A model generated the notes under the pieces. That model was given only the letters and a program-made list of their open reading frames with translations, did no database searches and was not told the origin of the DNA. Shown here in pieces: positions 17,813 to 26,254 of a DNA stretch of 64,000 nt. Each line of letters begins with the position of its first letter. Position 1 is the stretch's first letter. The stretch spans positions 2,480,001 through 2,544,000 of the forward strand of contig NZ_AP024094.1 in NCBI RefSeq assembly GCF_015140455.1. The letters are read 5' to 3'. The position numbers were made by a program, and so were the translations under genes. This DNA is from Jeongeupia sp. HS-3. Its GTDB lineage: Bacteria; Pseudomonadota; Gammaproteobacteria; Burkholderiales; Chitinibacteraceae.

Positions 17813-19318
17813 TTGGATCGTTTGCTTATTCTTTCGGTTTTTGTCGTCGCGTCTTGCGGTCTGGCCTACGAGCTGATCGCCGGCGCGCTGGCGAGCTATC
17901 TGCTCGGCGATTCGATCCTGCAGTTCTCGTCGATCATCGGCGCCTATCTGTTTGCGATGGGTATAGGCTCGCACCTCTCCCAGTATGTAAAAGACGATGA
18001 CACGCTGGCGCGTTTCATCGATATCGAGCTTCTGGTCGGCCTGATCGGCGGCGTCGCGGCGACGGTGTTGTTTTTGGTGTTCAGCTGGCTGGCAACGCCG
18101 TTTCGCACCGTGCTGTACGCGCTGGTGGTGATCATCGGCATCCTCGTCGGCATGGAAATTCCGCTGGTGATGCGGGTGCTGAACCAGCGCCAGGCCGAGT
18201 TCCGCGAGCTGGTGAGCCGGGTGCTGACCTTCGATTACCTCGGCGCGCTGGCGGTATCCCTGCTATTTCCACTGGTGCTCGCGCCCAAGCTCGGGCTGGC
18301 GCGTACCGGCTTCCTCTTCGGCATCTGCAATGTCGCCGTGGCGATCTGGACCGCACACCATTTCCGCCATGCGCTGCCCGGCTATCGCGCCCAGCTCAGT
18401 CGCGCACTCGTGGTGCTGGCGCTGCTGATCGGCGGCTTTTTCGCCGCGGATCACCTGGTGCAATGGTCGGAGAAAGGCATCTTCGGCGATGACATCATCC
18501 ACGCCGAAACCACGCCCTATCAGCGCCTGGTGGTGACCCGCTGGCACGACGACCTGCGGCTGCACATCAACGGCAATCTGCAATTCTCCAGCCGTGACGA
18601 ACACCGCTACCACGAGGCGCTGGTGCATCCGGTCATGGCCACCTTGCCGTGGGCCCGGCGGGTGCTGGTACTCGGCGGTGGCGACGGACTGGCCGCGCGC
18701 GAGTTGCTCAAGTACCCGCAGATCGAATCGGTCACCCTGGTCGATCTCGACCCGGCGATGACCAAGCTGTTTTCGACCGCACCCGCGTTGACCGCGCTGA
18801 ATCAAGGCTCGCTCAAGGACAAGCGCGTGCACGTCGTCAACGACGACGCCGGGCGCTGGCTGGAGCAAAACGACGAGGTCTTCGACGCGGTGATCATCGA
18901 TTTCCCCGATCCGTCCAACTTCGCGCTCGGCAAGCTGTATTCGGTGCCGATGTACCGGCTGCTGAAGCGCCATGTCGCCGAATCGGGCTTGGTAGTGGTG
19001 CAGTCGACCTCGCCGTATTTCGCGCCGCAAAGCTTCTGGAGCATCAACGCGACGCTGAAGGAGGCCGGCTTCAACAATACCTGGCCGTATCACACCTACG
19101 TGCCGTCGTTTGGCGAGTGGGGCTTCATCATCGCCGGCGCGCGTTACACGCCACCGACGGCGATACCGGTGCCGACGCGCTATCTCGATGCCGGCGCGAT
19201 CAAGCTGATGTTCGACTTCCCGCCCGATATGCAGCCGAGCAAGGTCGAGCCGAACCGGCTCAATACCCAGTCGCTGGTGCATTATTTCGAGCAGGACTGG
19301 CGCAACGTGCAGCGATGA
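17813..19318 (+). CDS. Membrane-fused polyamine aminopropyltransferase (SpeE-like)
   Basis: 501 aa. About seven membrane helices occupy residues 1-215, and a Rossmann spermidine synthase domain follows. Catalytic-domain marks are YHEALVHPVM, VLGGGDGLAARE (SAM-type loop near residue 287), VTLVDLDPAM, a DDAG turn and IIDFPDPSNFALGKLYS. The usual DSTDP-like active-site motif appears here as DFPDP. It should transfer aminopropyl groups from dcSAM, but the acceptor may not be free putrescine. The start is TTG without a strong ribosome site, chosen from the hydrophobic N terminus. It overlaps the next gene by ATGA. Confidence 0.87.
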   Translation: MDRLLILSVFVVASCGLAYELIAGALASYLLGDSILQFSSIIGAYLFAMGIGSHLSQYVKDDDTLARFIDIELLVGLIGGVAATVLFLVFSWLATPFRTVLYALVVIIGILVGMEIPLVMRVLNQRQAEFRELVSRVLTFDYLGALAVSLLFPLVLAPKLGLARTGFLFGICNVAVAIWTAHHFRHALPGYRAQLSRALVVLALLIGGFFAADHLVQWSEKGIFGDDIIHAETTPYQRLVVTRWHDDLRLHINGNLQFSSRDEHRYHEALVHPVMATLPWARRVLVLGGGDGLAARELLKYPQIESVTLVDLDPAMTKLFSTAPALTALNQGSLKDKRVHVVNDDAGRWLEQNDEVFDAVIIDFPDPSNFALGKLYSVPMYRLLKRHVAESGLVVVQSTSPYFAPQSFWSINATLKEAGFNNTWPYHTYVPSFGEWGFIIAGARYTPPTAIPVPTRYLDAGAIKLMFDFPPDMQPSKVEPNRLNTQSLVHYFEQDWRNVQR

Positions 19319-20916
19319 GACGCAGGCAGTTTCTCCAAGCCGGCATCGCCGCGACCCTCGCGGCCACACTGCCCGGCTGCGGCGCCTTCACGCCGCGCAT
19401 CCGCATTGCCCGCCCCGGCATGGACACCGGCCATGCGCTGCGCGAACGACGCGCCCTGCCTCCCCCTAGTCAAAACATCAGCGGCGAAATCCATACCGAC
19501 GTGGCGATTCTCGGCAGCGGCATTGCCGGGCTGACCGCGGGCTGGCGGCTGGCGCGCGAGGGCTATCGCAACTTCGTGCTCGTCACCGGCCCCGAGCCGT
19601 TCGGCAACGCCGCCGCCAGCAATCTGGCCGGCATGGCCTGCCCGACCGGCGCGCACTATTTACCGCTGCCGACGTTGGCATCGAAGCATGTGCGCACGCT
19701 GTTGGCCGAGATGCGTCTGAGCAACGACGCCTTCGCCGCCGCGCCCGAATACGACGAGTCGGCACTGGTGCACGCGCCCGAATCGCGACTGTGGATCAAC
19801 GGCCGCTGGCAGGACGGTGTGCAGCCACATCATGGCGTGCCGGCGCATGAGGTCGCCGAGCAGCAGCGCTTTTATAGATATGTCGAGGCGCTGAAAACCC
19901 GGCGCGGCAGTGACGGTTTGCGCTTGTTCGAGATCCCGCTGGCACTCTCATCCAGCGATCCGCAATGGCGCGCGCTCGATGCCGAGACCTTCGCGCACTG
20001 GCTGGCGCGCAACGGTTACACGGCGCCCAGCCTGCTGTGGTATCTGGAGTATTGCTGCCGCGACGATTTCGGCACCGATCTGGCGCATACCTCGGCGTGG
20101 GCCGGGCTGCATTACTTCGCCAGTCGCGACGGCAAGGCACGCAATGGCGACGGCGATGCGGTGCTGACATGGGCCGACGGGCTCAATACCCCGGCGCGGC
20201 ACCTGCTGGCCGCGATCACGCCGGCACGCACGCTGGCGGGTAGCGTCGTGCGCGTGCGCGAGCGCCGCGACGGCGTCGAGGCGCTGGTGTGGCAAGGCGG
20301 CAAGCTGATCCGCATTCACGCCAAACGCGCGGTGATCGCGATGCCGCTGATGGTCGCGACGCATGTGGTCGAAAACATCGGCGCTTACGGTTTCGATCCG
20401 GCGATCCACACGCCCGAGCACGCACCGTGGCTGGTCGCCAATTTCGCGATGGATCATTTTCCGAGCGAGCAAGGCGGCGAAGCACTGGCGTGGGACAACG
20501 TCGTTTATCAGGGCAAGGGCCTCGGCTACGTCGTCGCCACCCATCAGCTGATCCGCGCCGCGCGCCCCGAGCGCAGCGTGTTTACCGCCTACTACGCACT
20601 CTCGGATCGCTCGCCGCGCGAGGTGCGCGCCTGGTTGGCAAAGGCGAGCGCCGACGAACTCTATGAGCTGGCCGCCAGCGATCTCGCCACCGTGTACGGC
20701 TGGCGGCTGGCGCGCAATTGTCGCGACGTTGAAATCACGCTGCGCGGCCACGCGATGCCGTCGCCGCGGCCGGGCTTTCTGAACAACGCCGGCACGCAGG
20801 CCTTGGCTCGCGCCGACGGCAAGCTATTGTTTGCGCACAGCGATCTGTCGGGATACTCGATTTTCGAGGAAGCGGCGTGGTGGGGCTGGAAGGCGGCCGA
20901 GCGCTTGCTCGGTTGA
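19315..20916 (+). CDS. Tat-exported FAD-dependent amine oxidase-like lipoprotein
   Basis: 533 aa. The N terminus (MRRRQFLQAG...LPGC) combines a twin-arginine signal with a lipobox, so a folded flavoprotein anchored outside the inner membrane is likely. The FAD Rossmann motif is AILGSGIAGLTAGWRLAREG (about residues 63-82). The C-terminal FAD-contact segment reads FAHSDLSGYSIFEEAAWWG. The gene overlaps the aminopropyltransferase by 4 nt, suggesting it oxidises a polyamine or polyamine-modified product. Substrate is unknown. Confidence 0.82.
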   Translation: MRRRQFLQAGIAATLAATLPGCGAFTPRIRIARPGMDTGHALRERRALPPPSQNISGEIHTDVAILGSGIAGLTAGWRLAREGYRNFVLVTGPEPFGNAAASNLAGMACPTGAHYLPLPTLASKHVRTLLAEMRLSNDAFAAAPEYDESALVHAPESRLWINGRWQDGVQPHHGVPAHEVAEQQRFYRYVEALKTRRGSDGLRLFEIPLALSSSDPQWRALDAETFAHWLARNGYTAPSLLWYLEYCCRDDFGTDLAHTSAWAGLHYFASRDGKARNGDGDAVLTWADGLNTPARHLLAAITPARTLAGSVVRVRERRDGVEALVWQGGKLIRIHAKRAVIAMPLMVATHVVENIGAYGFDPAIHTPEHAPWLVANFAMDHFPSEQGGEALAWDNVVYQGKGLGYVVATHQLIRAARPERSVFTAYYALSDRSPREVRAWLAKASADELYELAASDLATVYGWRLARNCRDVEITLRGHAMPSPRPGFLNNAGTQALARADGKLLFAHSDLSGYSIFEEAAWWGWKAAERLLG

Positions 20917-20968
20917 CCGCCGGGGCTGTGGCACAATCGGCAAAATCACTCAGACACAGGGCAAGACC

Positions 20969-21292
20969 ATGCAGCACCTCTCTCCAACCGTATTGGCCGA
21001 CTGGCTCGCCGACGACACCCGCGCCAAGCCGGTCTTGCTCGATGTGCGCGAAGGCTGGGAAGTCGGCATTTGCAGCCTGCCCGGCATCACACATATTGCG
21101 ATGGGCGAGATACCGTCGCGCCAGCTCGAACTCGACCCGGACGCGCCAACGGTGGTGATCTGCCACCACGGCATGCGCAGCTATCAGGTCGCCGGCTTTC
21201 TGGAGCGCAACGGCTTCAGCCAGCTGATCAATCTGGATGGCGGCATGGCGGCGTGGGCCGATGAGGTAGACCCGGCCTGCCCGCGCTACTAA
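20969..21292 (+). CDS. Rhodanese-like sulfurtransferase domain protein
   Basis: 107-aa single rhodanese domain. The catalytic cysteine is in ICHHGMRS, and LLDVREGWE and LDGGMAAW are the normal flanking motifs. It could move sulfane sulfur or act in thiosulfate metabolism. I chose ATG 20969 because the domain starts there and CAGGGCAAG precedes it; the frame is open upstream only inside the oxidase gene. It follows the polyamine cassette with a 52-nt gap and need not be functionally linked. Confidence 0.88.
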   Translation: MQHLSPTVLADWLADDTRAKPVLLDVREGWEVGICSLPGITHIAMGEIPSRQLELDPDAPTVVICHHGMRSYQVAGFLERNGFSQLINLDGGMAAWADEVDPACPRY

Positions 21293-21300
21293 ACCGATCT

Positions 21301-21444
21301 CATTCGATGGCTGCGCCTGCCATCCCGGCCCCATCCGATGCGCCGAACACCCCAAGCGGGCTTTCTATCGGAGCATGCTCATGGACCTCAAGCCCATCCC
21401 GGCGCCTGCGCGTCGGGTGAGCCCGACCGGGCGGGCTCACCTGC
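21301..21444 (+). repeat. Dispersed gene-end repeat, copy 1
   Basis: Begins 9 nt after the rhodanese stop. It shares CATTCG.TGGCTGCGCCTGC (19 of 20), CTCATGGACC, CCAT.CCGG and a CCGGGCGG...ACCTGCT tail with the sequence after ahcY (25869-25974). It also contains a hairpin (GGTGAGCCCG / CGGGCTCACC, 21416-21441) that could help end transcription, though no T run follows. Confidence 0.6.
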
Positions 21445-21489
21445 TGAAATAGCTTCAATCCATCGGACATTTATCCCGCACAACCCGAC

Positions 21490-22053
21490 TCAATTCAAAG
21501 CTGAATCAACCGAATACTTGGCGCCGGTCAGCGTCAGTTCGGCGGCCAAGCCGGTTTCGGTCATCTGATACATCCACACACCGGGCGCAATGCTGGCGGC
21601 ACCGGCGTAATCGGCACCTTCCTTGCCGCTCTTGGCCGAGGCATTGGCCTGCGCGCCGAACTGCCAGCCCGAATGGATGAAGTTGTTCAGCGCGCCGCGG
21701 CTCTCGAACACGAAGACCTGCCGGTAGCTTTTGGCGCCAAGACCAAAACCGGCCTGCGCGCCGACCATATCCATATAGGTAACGTGGCTGTTGCGACGGT
21801 CGACCGCAATGCCATGACCCGTACCACCGCCGGCAACCATGAATTTGGCGCTGAACGCGTCGAATACCGCATAGCCGACGCTATGTCCGAGCAGCTTTTT
21901 CGACGCTGGATAGCTGTGGTACAGCTGGGTGAGGGTCTGCGCACTCATCGAGCGCAGTTTGCTGCGCGTCGTGGCAGGGCTATCGGACGTGAAGAGCCCG
22001 GCATGGGCCATGGCGCTGCAGGCCAGCAAGGCAAGAATAAGTATGCGGCGCAT
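21490..22053 (-). CDS. SYLF-domain lipid-binding protein (YSC84-like), copy A
   Basis: 187 aa with an N-terminal signal peptide (MRRILILALLACSAMAHA), so it is periplasmic or outer-membrane associated. The SYLF/DUF500 domain shows GYAVFDAFSAKFMVAGGGTG, QAGFGLGAKSYRQVFVF and a C-terminal ELTLTGAKYSVD. Eukaryotic relatives bind phosphoinositides; the bacterial role is unclear. A close paralogue lies 90 nt upstream in the same orientation. Confidence 0.85.
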   Translation of the reverse strand: MRRILILALLACSAMAHAGLFTSDSPATTRSKLRSMSAQTLTQLYHSYPASKKLLGHSVGYAVFDAFSAKFMVAGGGTGHGIAVDRRNSHVTYMDMVGAQAGFGLGAKSYRQVFVFESRGALNNFIHSGWQFGAQANASAKSGKEGADYAGAASIAPGVWMYQMTETGLAAELTLTGAKYSVDSALN

Positions 22054-22143
22054 GACAGCCCTAGATTAGTCGTAAAAGACAACTACTTTATCCAGAAGTG
22101 ACGTCGCCGGCAGGATGCAAATACCCGCCGGCGGCGTGAACGC

Positions 22144-22752
22144 TCACTTGCCGGCGTTGAGTTTCTTGTCGACGTAATATTTGCTGCCGGCGACCGTTGC
22201 CTCGGCGGTCAGGCCGTTTTCGGTGAATTGATAGGCGTAGACATCGCGCGAAATCATGCTGGCGCCGGTCAGGCCGATGCCCTTGTCGTTGGCCTTGGCC
22301 GCGGCGGTCGCCTCACCGCTGAAGGCCCAGCCCGAAGTGATGAATTTGTTGAACGACTTCTGGCTCAGGAACACCAGCACCAGCCGCGAGTTCTTGATGC
22401 CCAGACCAAGCCCAGCCTTGGCTTGGGCGACGCCCATGAAGGTTTCCTTCTTCGACGGCAGGCTCACCGCCACGCCGCTGCCTCCACCGGCCCCGGCGAA
22501 CAGGATCATCGCACCGCCGGTATCGAACACCGCATAGCCAGCCGACTTGGCGATCGCGGCTTGCGTATCGGGGTGGGCCTTGTACAAATCGGCCAGCGTT
22601 TCGTTGGCGATCTGGCGAATCTTGGCGCGCTGTGCGGCCGGCGTCTTCGCCTGCGCTTCAGGCTGGGCCTGATCGCTGATGGCCTCGGCCAATACCGGTT
22701 GCGCCGCCAGCACGCCGATGAATACGATGGGGAATAACCACTTGCGATTCAT
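22144..22752 (-). CDS. SYLF-domain lipid-binding protein (YSC84-like), copy B
   Basis: 202 aa, paralogue of the neighbouring gene. Signal peptide MNRKWLFPIVFIGVLAAQPVLA, then a short Gln/Ala-rich linker. The SYLF domain shows GYAVFDTGGAMILFAGAGGGSG, KAGLGLGIKNSRLVLVF and AEATVAGSKYYVDKKLN. Tandem arrangement and shared architecture point to a local duplication. A GGAGGT-like ribosome site (AAGGAGGTCAG) precedes the ATG. Confidence 0.86.
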   Translation of the reverse strand: MNRKWLFPIVFIGVLAAQPVLAEAISDQAQPEAQAKTPAAQRAKIRQIANETLADLYKAHPDTQAAIAKSAGYAVFDTGGAMILFAGAGGGSGVAVSLPSKKETFMGVAQAKAGLGLGIKNSRLVLVFLSQKSFNKFITSGWAFSGEATAAAKANDKGIGLTGASMISRDVYAYQFTENGLTAEATVAGSKYYVDKKLNAGK

Positions 22753-22950
22753 GATCTGACCTCCTTGCGCTGCGGGGATGAACTCTCAAGATAGTTCATA
22801 CGCTTCAATGGATTACATAATAATTCCCAAACATGGGCCGCAGTGGCTGGCTCCGGAACCATAGAAACCACACCGACAGGCGCGTGCTACAGTCGGGCGC
22901 TACACAATGACCGCTGCCAGACGATGGCACCGTCAACAAGGATATCCACC

Positions 22951-24285
22951 ATGAGCCTGACTAGCGGCTTTTTCATCCTGCTGGTGCTGCTCGGTTTCAG
23001 CGCCTTCTTTTCCATTTCCGAGATCGCGCTCGCCGCCTCGCGCAAATTCCGGCTGCAGACGATGGCCGACGAGGGCGAGACCAACGCGCCGCTGGTGATC
23101 GCGCTGCAGGAAAAACCCGGCGACTTCTTCACCGTGGTGCAGGTGGGCGTCAATGCGGTTGCGATTCTGGGCGGCATCATCGGCGACAGCACCTTCACCC
23201 CCTATCTGAGCAAGATCATCCATTCGCTGTATCCGGACGAACAACTGGCCACCACCTTGAGCTTTCTGGCGTCCTTCCTCATCACCACCGCGCTGTTCAT
23301 CCAGTTCGCCGATCTGATTCCCAAGCGCCTGGGCATGCTGCAGCCCGAACAGATGGCGGTGCGCATCGTCCGGCCGATGATGCTCTGCACCAGGCTGCTG
23401 CGGCCGCTGGTGTGGTTGTTCGATGGCATCGCCAATCTGATTTTCCGCATCTTCAAGGTGCCGATGCAGCGGATCGAATCGATCACCTCGGACGAGATCG
23501 TTGCGCTGGTCGACGCCGGCGCCGAAGCCGGCACCTTGCAGCGCAAGGATCACCTGTTCATTGAAAACATGTTCGAGCTGGGCGAGCGCTTCGTCACCTC
23601 GGTGATGACCTCGCGCGAGCTGGTGATTTTCTTCACCGACACCGACAGCAACGACACCATCCGCCAGAAAATCACCGACGAGCCGCACGCCAAGTTCCTC
23701 TTGTGCCGCGACGGCATCGACAGCGTCTACGCCTATGTCGACGCCAAGGATCTGCTGCAGCATGTGCTCAAAAGTGCGCCCGAAGCCTTGCAGGCGGGCA
23801 TGCGTCAGGTCGCGGTCAAAAGCGTGCTGCTGGTGCCCGATACGATTTCGCTGTCCGAGGCGCTCGACCGTTTCAAGGAAACCCACGAGGACTTCGCCGT
23901 CGTCATCAACGAATACGCGCTGGTCGTCGGCATCTTCACGCTCAACGACGTGATCCGCCATCTGATCGGCAACGTCACCGACCTCTCGCAGCAGGACCAG
24001 ATCGTCCGCCGCGACGAAACCTCTTGGCTGGTCGACGGCGTCACGCCGATCACCGATCTGAAATCCGTACTGGAGATCGACGACCTGCCCGACGAGGAGA
24101 ACTACGAAACCGTCGCCGGGCTGTTGATGTATCTGTTGAAGAAGATCCCGAAGAAGGCCGAAGCGATCAACTGCCGCGGCTACCGGTTCGAGGTCGTCGA
24201 CATCGACCACTACCGGATCGATCAGGTCCTGGTGACCCGGCTGCCGCCGGGCGCAACGCCCGCCGCATCGAACGGAGACGGCTGA
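22951..24285 (+). CDS. HlyC/CorC (CNNM) family transporter-like protein
   Basis: 444 aa. An N-terminal DUF21/CNNM membrane domain (FFSISEIALAASRKFRLQ, then VGVNAVAILGGIIGD) covers residues 1-200. A CBS pair follows (VMTSRELVIFF, YVDAKDLL, VVINEYALVVGIFTLNDV), and a C-terminal CorC_HlyC domain starts near residue 350 (TSWLVDGVTPITDLKSVL). The family is tied to Mg2+/Co2+ export or stress. I chose ATG 22951, 8 nt after AAGGA; MAPSTRIST-type upstream starts lack this spacing. Confidence 0.88.
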   Translation: MSLTSGFFILLVLLGFSAFFSISEIALAASRKFRLQTMADEGETNAPLVIALQEKPGDFFTVVQVGVNAVAILGGIIGDSTFTPYLSKIIHSLYPDEQLATTLSFLASFLITTALFIQFADLIPKRLGMLQPEQMAVRIVRPMMLCTRLLRPLVWLFDGIANLIFRIFKVPMQRIESITSDEIVALVDAGAEAGTLQRKDHLFIENMFELGERFVTSVMTSRELVIFFTDTDSNDTIRQKITDEPHAKFLLCRDGIDSVYAYVDAKDLLQHVLKSAPEALQAGMRQVAVKSVLLVPDTISLSEALDRFKETHEDFAVVINEYALVVGIFTLNDVIRHLIGNVTDLSQQDQIVRRDETSWLVDGVTPITDLKSVLEIDDLPDEENYETVAGLLMYLLKKIPKKAEAINCRGYRFEVVDIDHYRIDQVLVTRLPPGATPAASNGDG

Positions 24286-24320
24286 CGGATTCATCAAAAG
24301 CCGATAGAATTCAAGCCCTT

Positions 24321-24395
24321 CCGAGGAGCGTTGCGACCCCGCCCGGCCATCAGCCAGACGGCGCCAGGCTCGGAATGAATCCAACGGCGCTCACC
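24321..24395 (+). ncRNA. SAH riboswitch (ahcY leader)
   Basis: The leader matches the S-adenosylhomocysteine riboswitch. P1 is formed by CCGAG (24321-24325) with CTCGG (24369-24373). The core holds GGAGCGTTGCGACCC and CCAGGCTCGG. The 3' AACGGCGCTCACC supplies CGCTC (24388-24392) for the pseudoknot with GAGCG (24326-24330). SAH binding turns on ahcY, as established for this class. A 7-bp hairpin (24403-24419) follows before the start codon. Confidence 0.93.
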
Positions 24396-24466
24396 TGACC
24401 AACCCGTGCCGGGCACGGGGATAGCGGGTGAGCCGCATCCCTCCCGGCCACACGAAGGACTACACC

Positions 24467-25867
24467 GTGGCCGAATTCAACGATTTTCACGTCGCCGATC
24501 TCTCCCTTGCCGCCTGGGGCCGCAAGGAGCTGAACATCGCCGAAACCGAAATGCCGGGCCTGATGGCCGTGCGCGAGCAGTTTGGCGCCGCGCAGCCGCT
24601 GAAGGGCGCGCGCATCGCCGGCAGCATCCACATGACCATCCAGACCGGCGTGCTGATCGAGGCACTGCAGGCGCTCGGCGCGCAAGTGCGCTGGGTGTCG
24701 TGCAACATCTTCTCGACCCAGGACCACGCCGCCGCGGCGATCGCCGCCGCCGGCACGCCGGTGTTCGCGTACAAGGGCGAATCGCTCGAAGAATACTGGG
24801 ACTTCACCCACCGCATTTTCGACTTCGGCGACGGCGAATACGCCAACCTGATCCTCGACGACGGCGGCGATGCAACCTTGCTGCTGCATCTGGGCGCACG
24901 CGCCGAAACCGATCTGTCGCTGGTTGCCAAGCCGACCAACGAAGAAGAAACCGTGCTGTACGCAGCGATCAAGGCGCAAATCGCCAAGGATCCGAAGTGG
25001 TACTCGACCCGCCTCGCGCACATCAAGGGCGTGACCGAGGAAACCACCACCGGCGTGCACCGGCTGTACCAGATGCACGAGAAGGGCCAGCTCGCCTTCC
25101 CGGCGATCAACGTCAACGACTCGGTCACCAAGTCCAAATTCGACAACCTGTACGGCTGCCGCGAATCGCTGGTCGACGGCATCAAGCGCGCCACCGACGT
25201 GATGATCGCCGGCAAGGTCGCGATCGTGCTGGGCTACGGCGACGTGGGCAAGGGCTGCGCGCAATCACTGCGCGGCCTCGGCGCGACCGTGTGGGTCACC
25301 GAAGTCGATCCGATCTGCGCGCTGCAAGCGGCAATGGAAGGCTACCGCGTGGTGCTGATGGACGAAGTCGCCGATCAGGGCGACATCTTCGTCACCACCA
25401 CCGGCAACGTCGCCGTGATCACCCACGATCACATGAAGGCGATGAAGCACAACGCCATCGTCTGCAACATCGGTCACTTCGATTCGGAAATCGAAGTCGC
25501 GTCGCTGCGCCAGTACGAGTGGGACAACATCAAGCCGCAGGTCGACCATATCGAGTTCGAAGACGGCAAGCGCATCATCCTGCTGGCCGAAGGCCGCCTG
25601 GTGAACCTCGGCTGCGCCACCGGCCACCCGAGCTTCGTGATGTCGAACTCGTTCGCCAACCAGGTGCTGGCGCAGATCGAACTCTTCACCAAGCTCGAGC
25701 AATACCCGGTCGGCGTGTACGTGCTGCCCAAGCACCTCGACGAAATGGTCGCCCGCCTGCATCTGGGCCGCATCGGCGCCAAGCTGACCACGCTGACCGA
25801 CGAACAGGCCGCGTACATCAATGTGGCCAAGAGCGGCCCGTTCAAGCCGGCGCACTACCGCTACTGA
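24467..25867 (+). CDS. ahcY: Adenosylhomocysteinase
   Basis: 466-aa NAD-dependent enzyme that splits SAH to adenosine and homocysteine, removing the inhibitor of methyl transfer. Marks include [13 protein letters not shown], the NAD motif [22 protein letters not shown] and the C-terminal KPAHYRY. I chose GTG 24467 because GAAGGAC lies 6 nt upstream; an in-frame GTG at 24428 would add 13 residues and cannot be excluded. The upstream SAH riboswitch explains control by its own substrate. Together with metK, metF and speD it marks SAM turnover as a theme here. Confidence 0.96.
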   Translation: MAEFNDFHVADLSLAAWGRKELNIAETEMPGLMAVREQFGAAQPLKGARIAGSIHMTIQTGVLIEALQALGAQVRWVSCNIFSTQDHAAAAIAAAGTPVFAYKGESLEEYWDFTHRIFDFGDGEYANLILDDGGDATLLLHLGARAETDLSLVAKPTNEEETVLYAAIKAQIAKDPKWYSTRLAHIKGVTEETTTGVHRLYQMHEKGQLAFPAINVNDSVTKSKFDNLYGCRESLVDGIKRATDVMIAGKVAIVLGYGDVGKGCAQSLRGLGATVWVTEVDPICALQAAMEGYRVVLMDEVADQGDIFVTTTGNVAVITHDHMKAMKHNAIVCNIGHFDSEIEVASLRQYEWDNIKPQVDHIEFEDGKRIILLAEGRLVNLGCATGHPSFVMSNSFANQVLAQIELFTKLEQYPVGVYVLPKHLDEMVARLHLGRIGAKLTTLTDEQAAYINVAKSGPFKPAHYRY

Positions 25868-25868
25868 T

Positions 25869-25974
25869 CATTCGCTGGCTGCGCCTGCGCATCTCGCACC
25901 CGTCCGGTACTCGAAATCCTCATGGACCACATGTCCATTCCGGTTTCTGTGTTCCGGGCGGACGCGACCTGCTT
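25869..25974 (+). repeat. Dispersed gene-end repeat, copy 2
   Basis: Starts one base after the ahcY stop and aligns with 21301-21444 (see that entry). It lacks a block of about 38 nt present in copy 1. Both copies sit directly downstream of plus-strand stop codons and in the same orientation. Confidence 0.6.
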
Positions 25975-26029
25975 TGGCTCGCTCAGCGACTGAGACTGAT
26001 TTGTACCGTCCGACAGCACTTGCCAAGAG

Positions 26030-26137
26030 CCGCCGACAAAACGCAGCGCAGCGGTGCTGGCAAGGCGTACGAAGCGCAGACAGTACAAGTTGGTACGGCA
26101 AGCGAGTACAACGCAGCCAGCAGCGTTTTGTTGGCGG
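26030..26137. repeat. Intergenic inverted-repeat element downstream of ahcY
   Basis: Outer arms CCGCCGACAAAACGC (26030-26044) and GCGTTTTGTTGGCGG (26123-26137) pair over 15 positions with one G-T wobble. Between them, GGCAAGGCGTACGAAGCG (26059 on) is repeated imperfectly as GGCAAGCGAGTACAACGC (26097 on). No coding sequence is evident in 25868-26254. The nature of the element is unknown. Confidence 0.5.
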
Positions 26138-26141
26138 ATCC

Positions 26142-26162
26142 AAGGGGCTTCGGCCCCTTTTC
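26142..26162 (+). terminator. Intrinsic terminator upstream of the AMP nucleosidase gene
   Basis: AAGGGGC, TTCG tetraloop, GCCCCTTTT. Probably ends ahcY transcription. Confidence 0.8.
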
Positions 26163-26254
26163 TGCGCCCGCGTCACACGCAGGTGATGCCAGCCGTGCCA
26201 AAATCGGCCAGACACTTTCCAACTTCATACGCCCTGCCACCGGACAACCGCGCC

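Noticed and set aside
18649-19314. Open extension upstream of the Tat oxidase gene
   Set aside because: It overlaps the aminopropyltransferase in another frame. The twin-arginine signal at 19315 fixes the start.
26054-26254. Extension of the AMP nucleosidase frame upstream
   Set aside because: It reads through a repeat and a strong terminator. The family N terminus begins at 26255.
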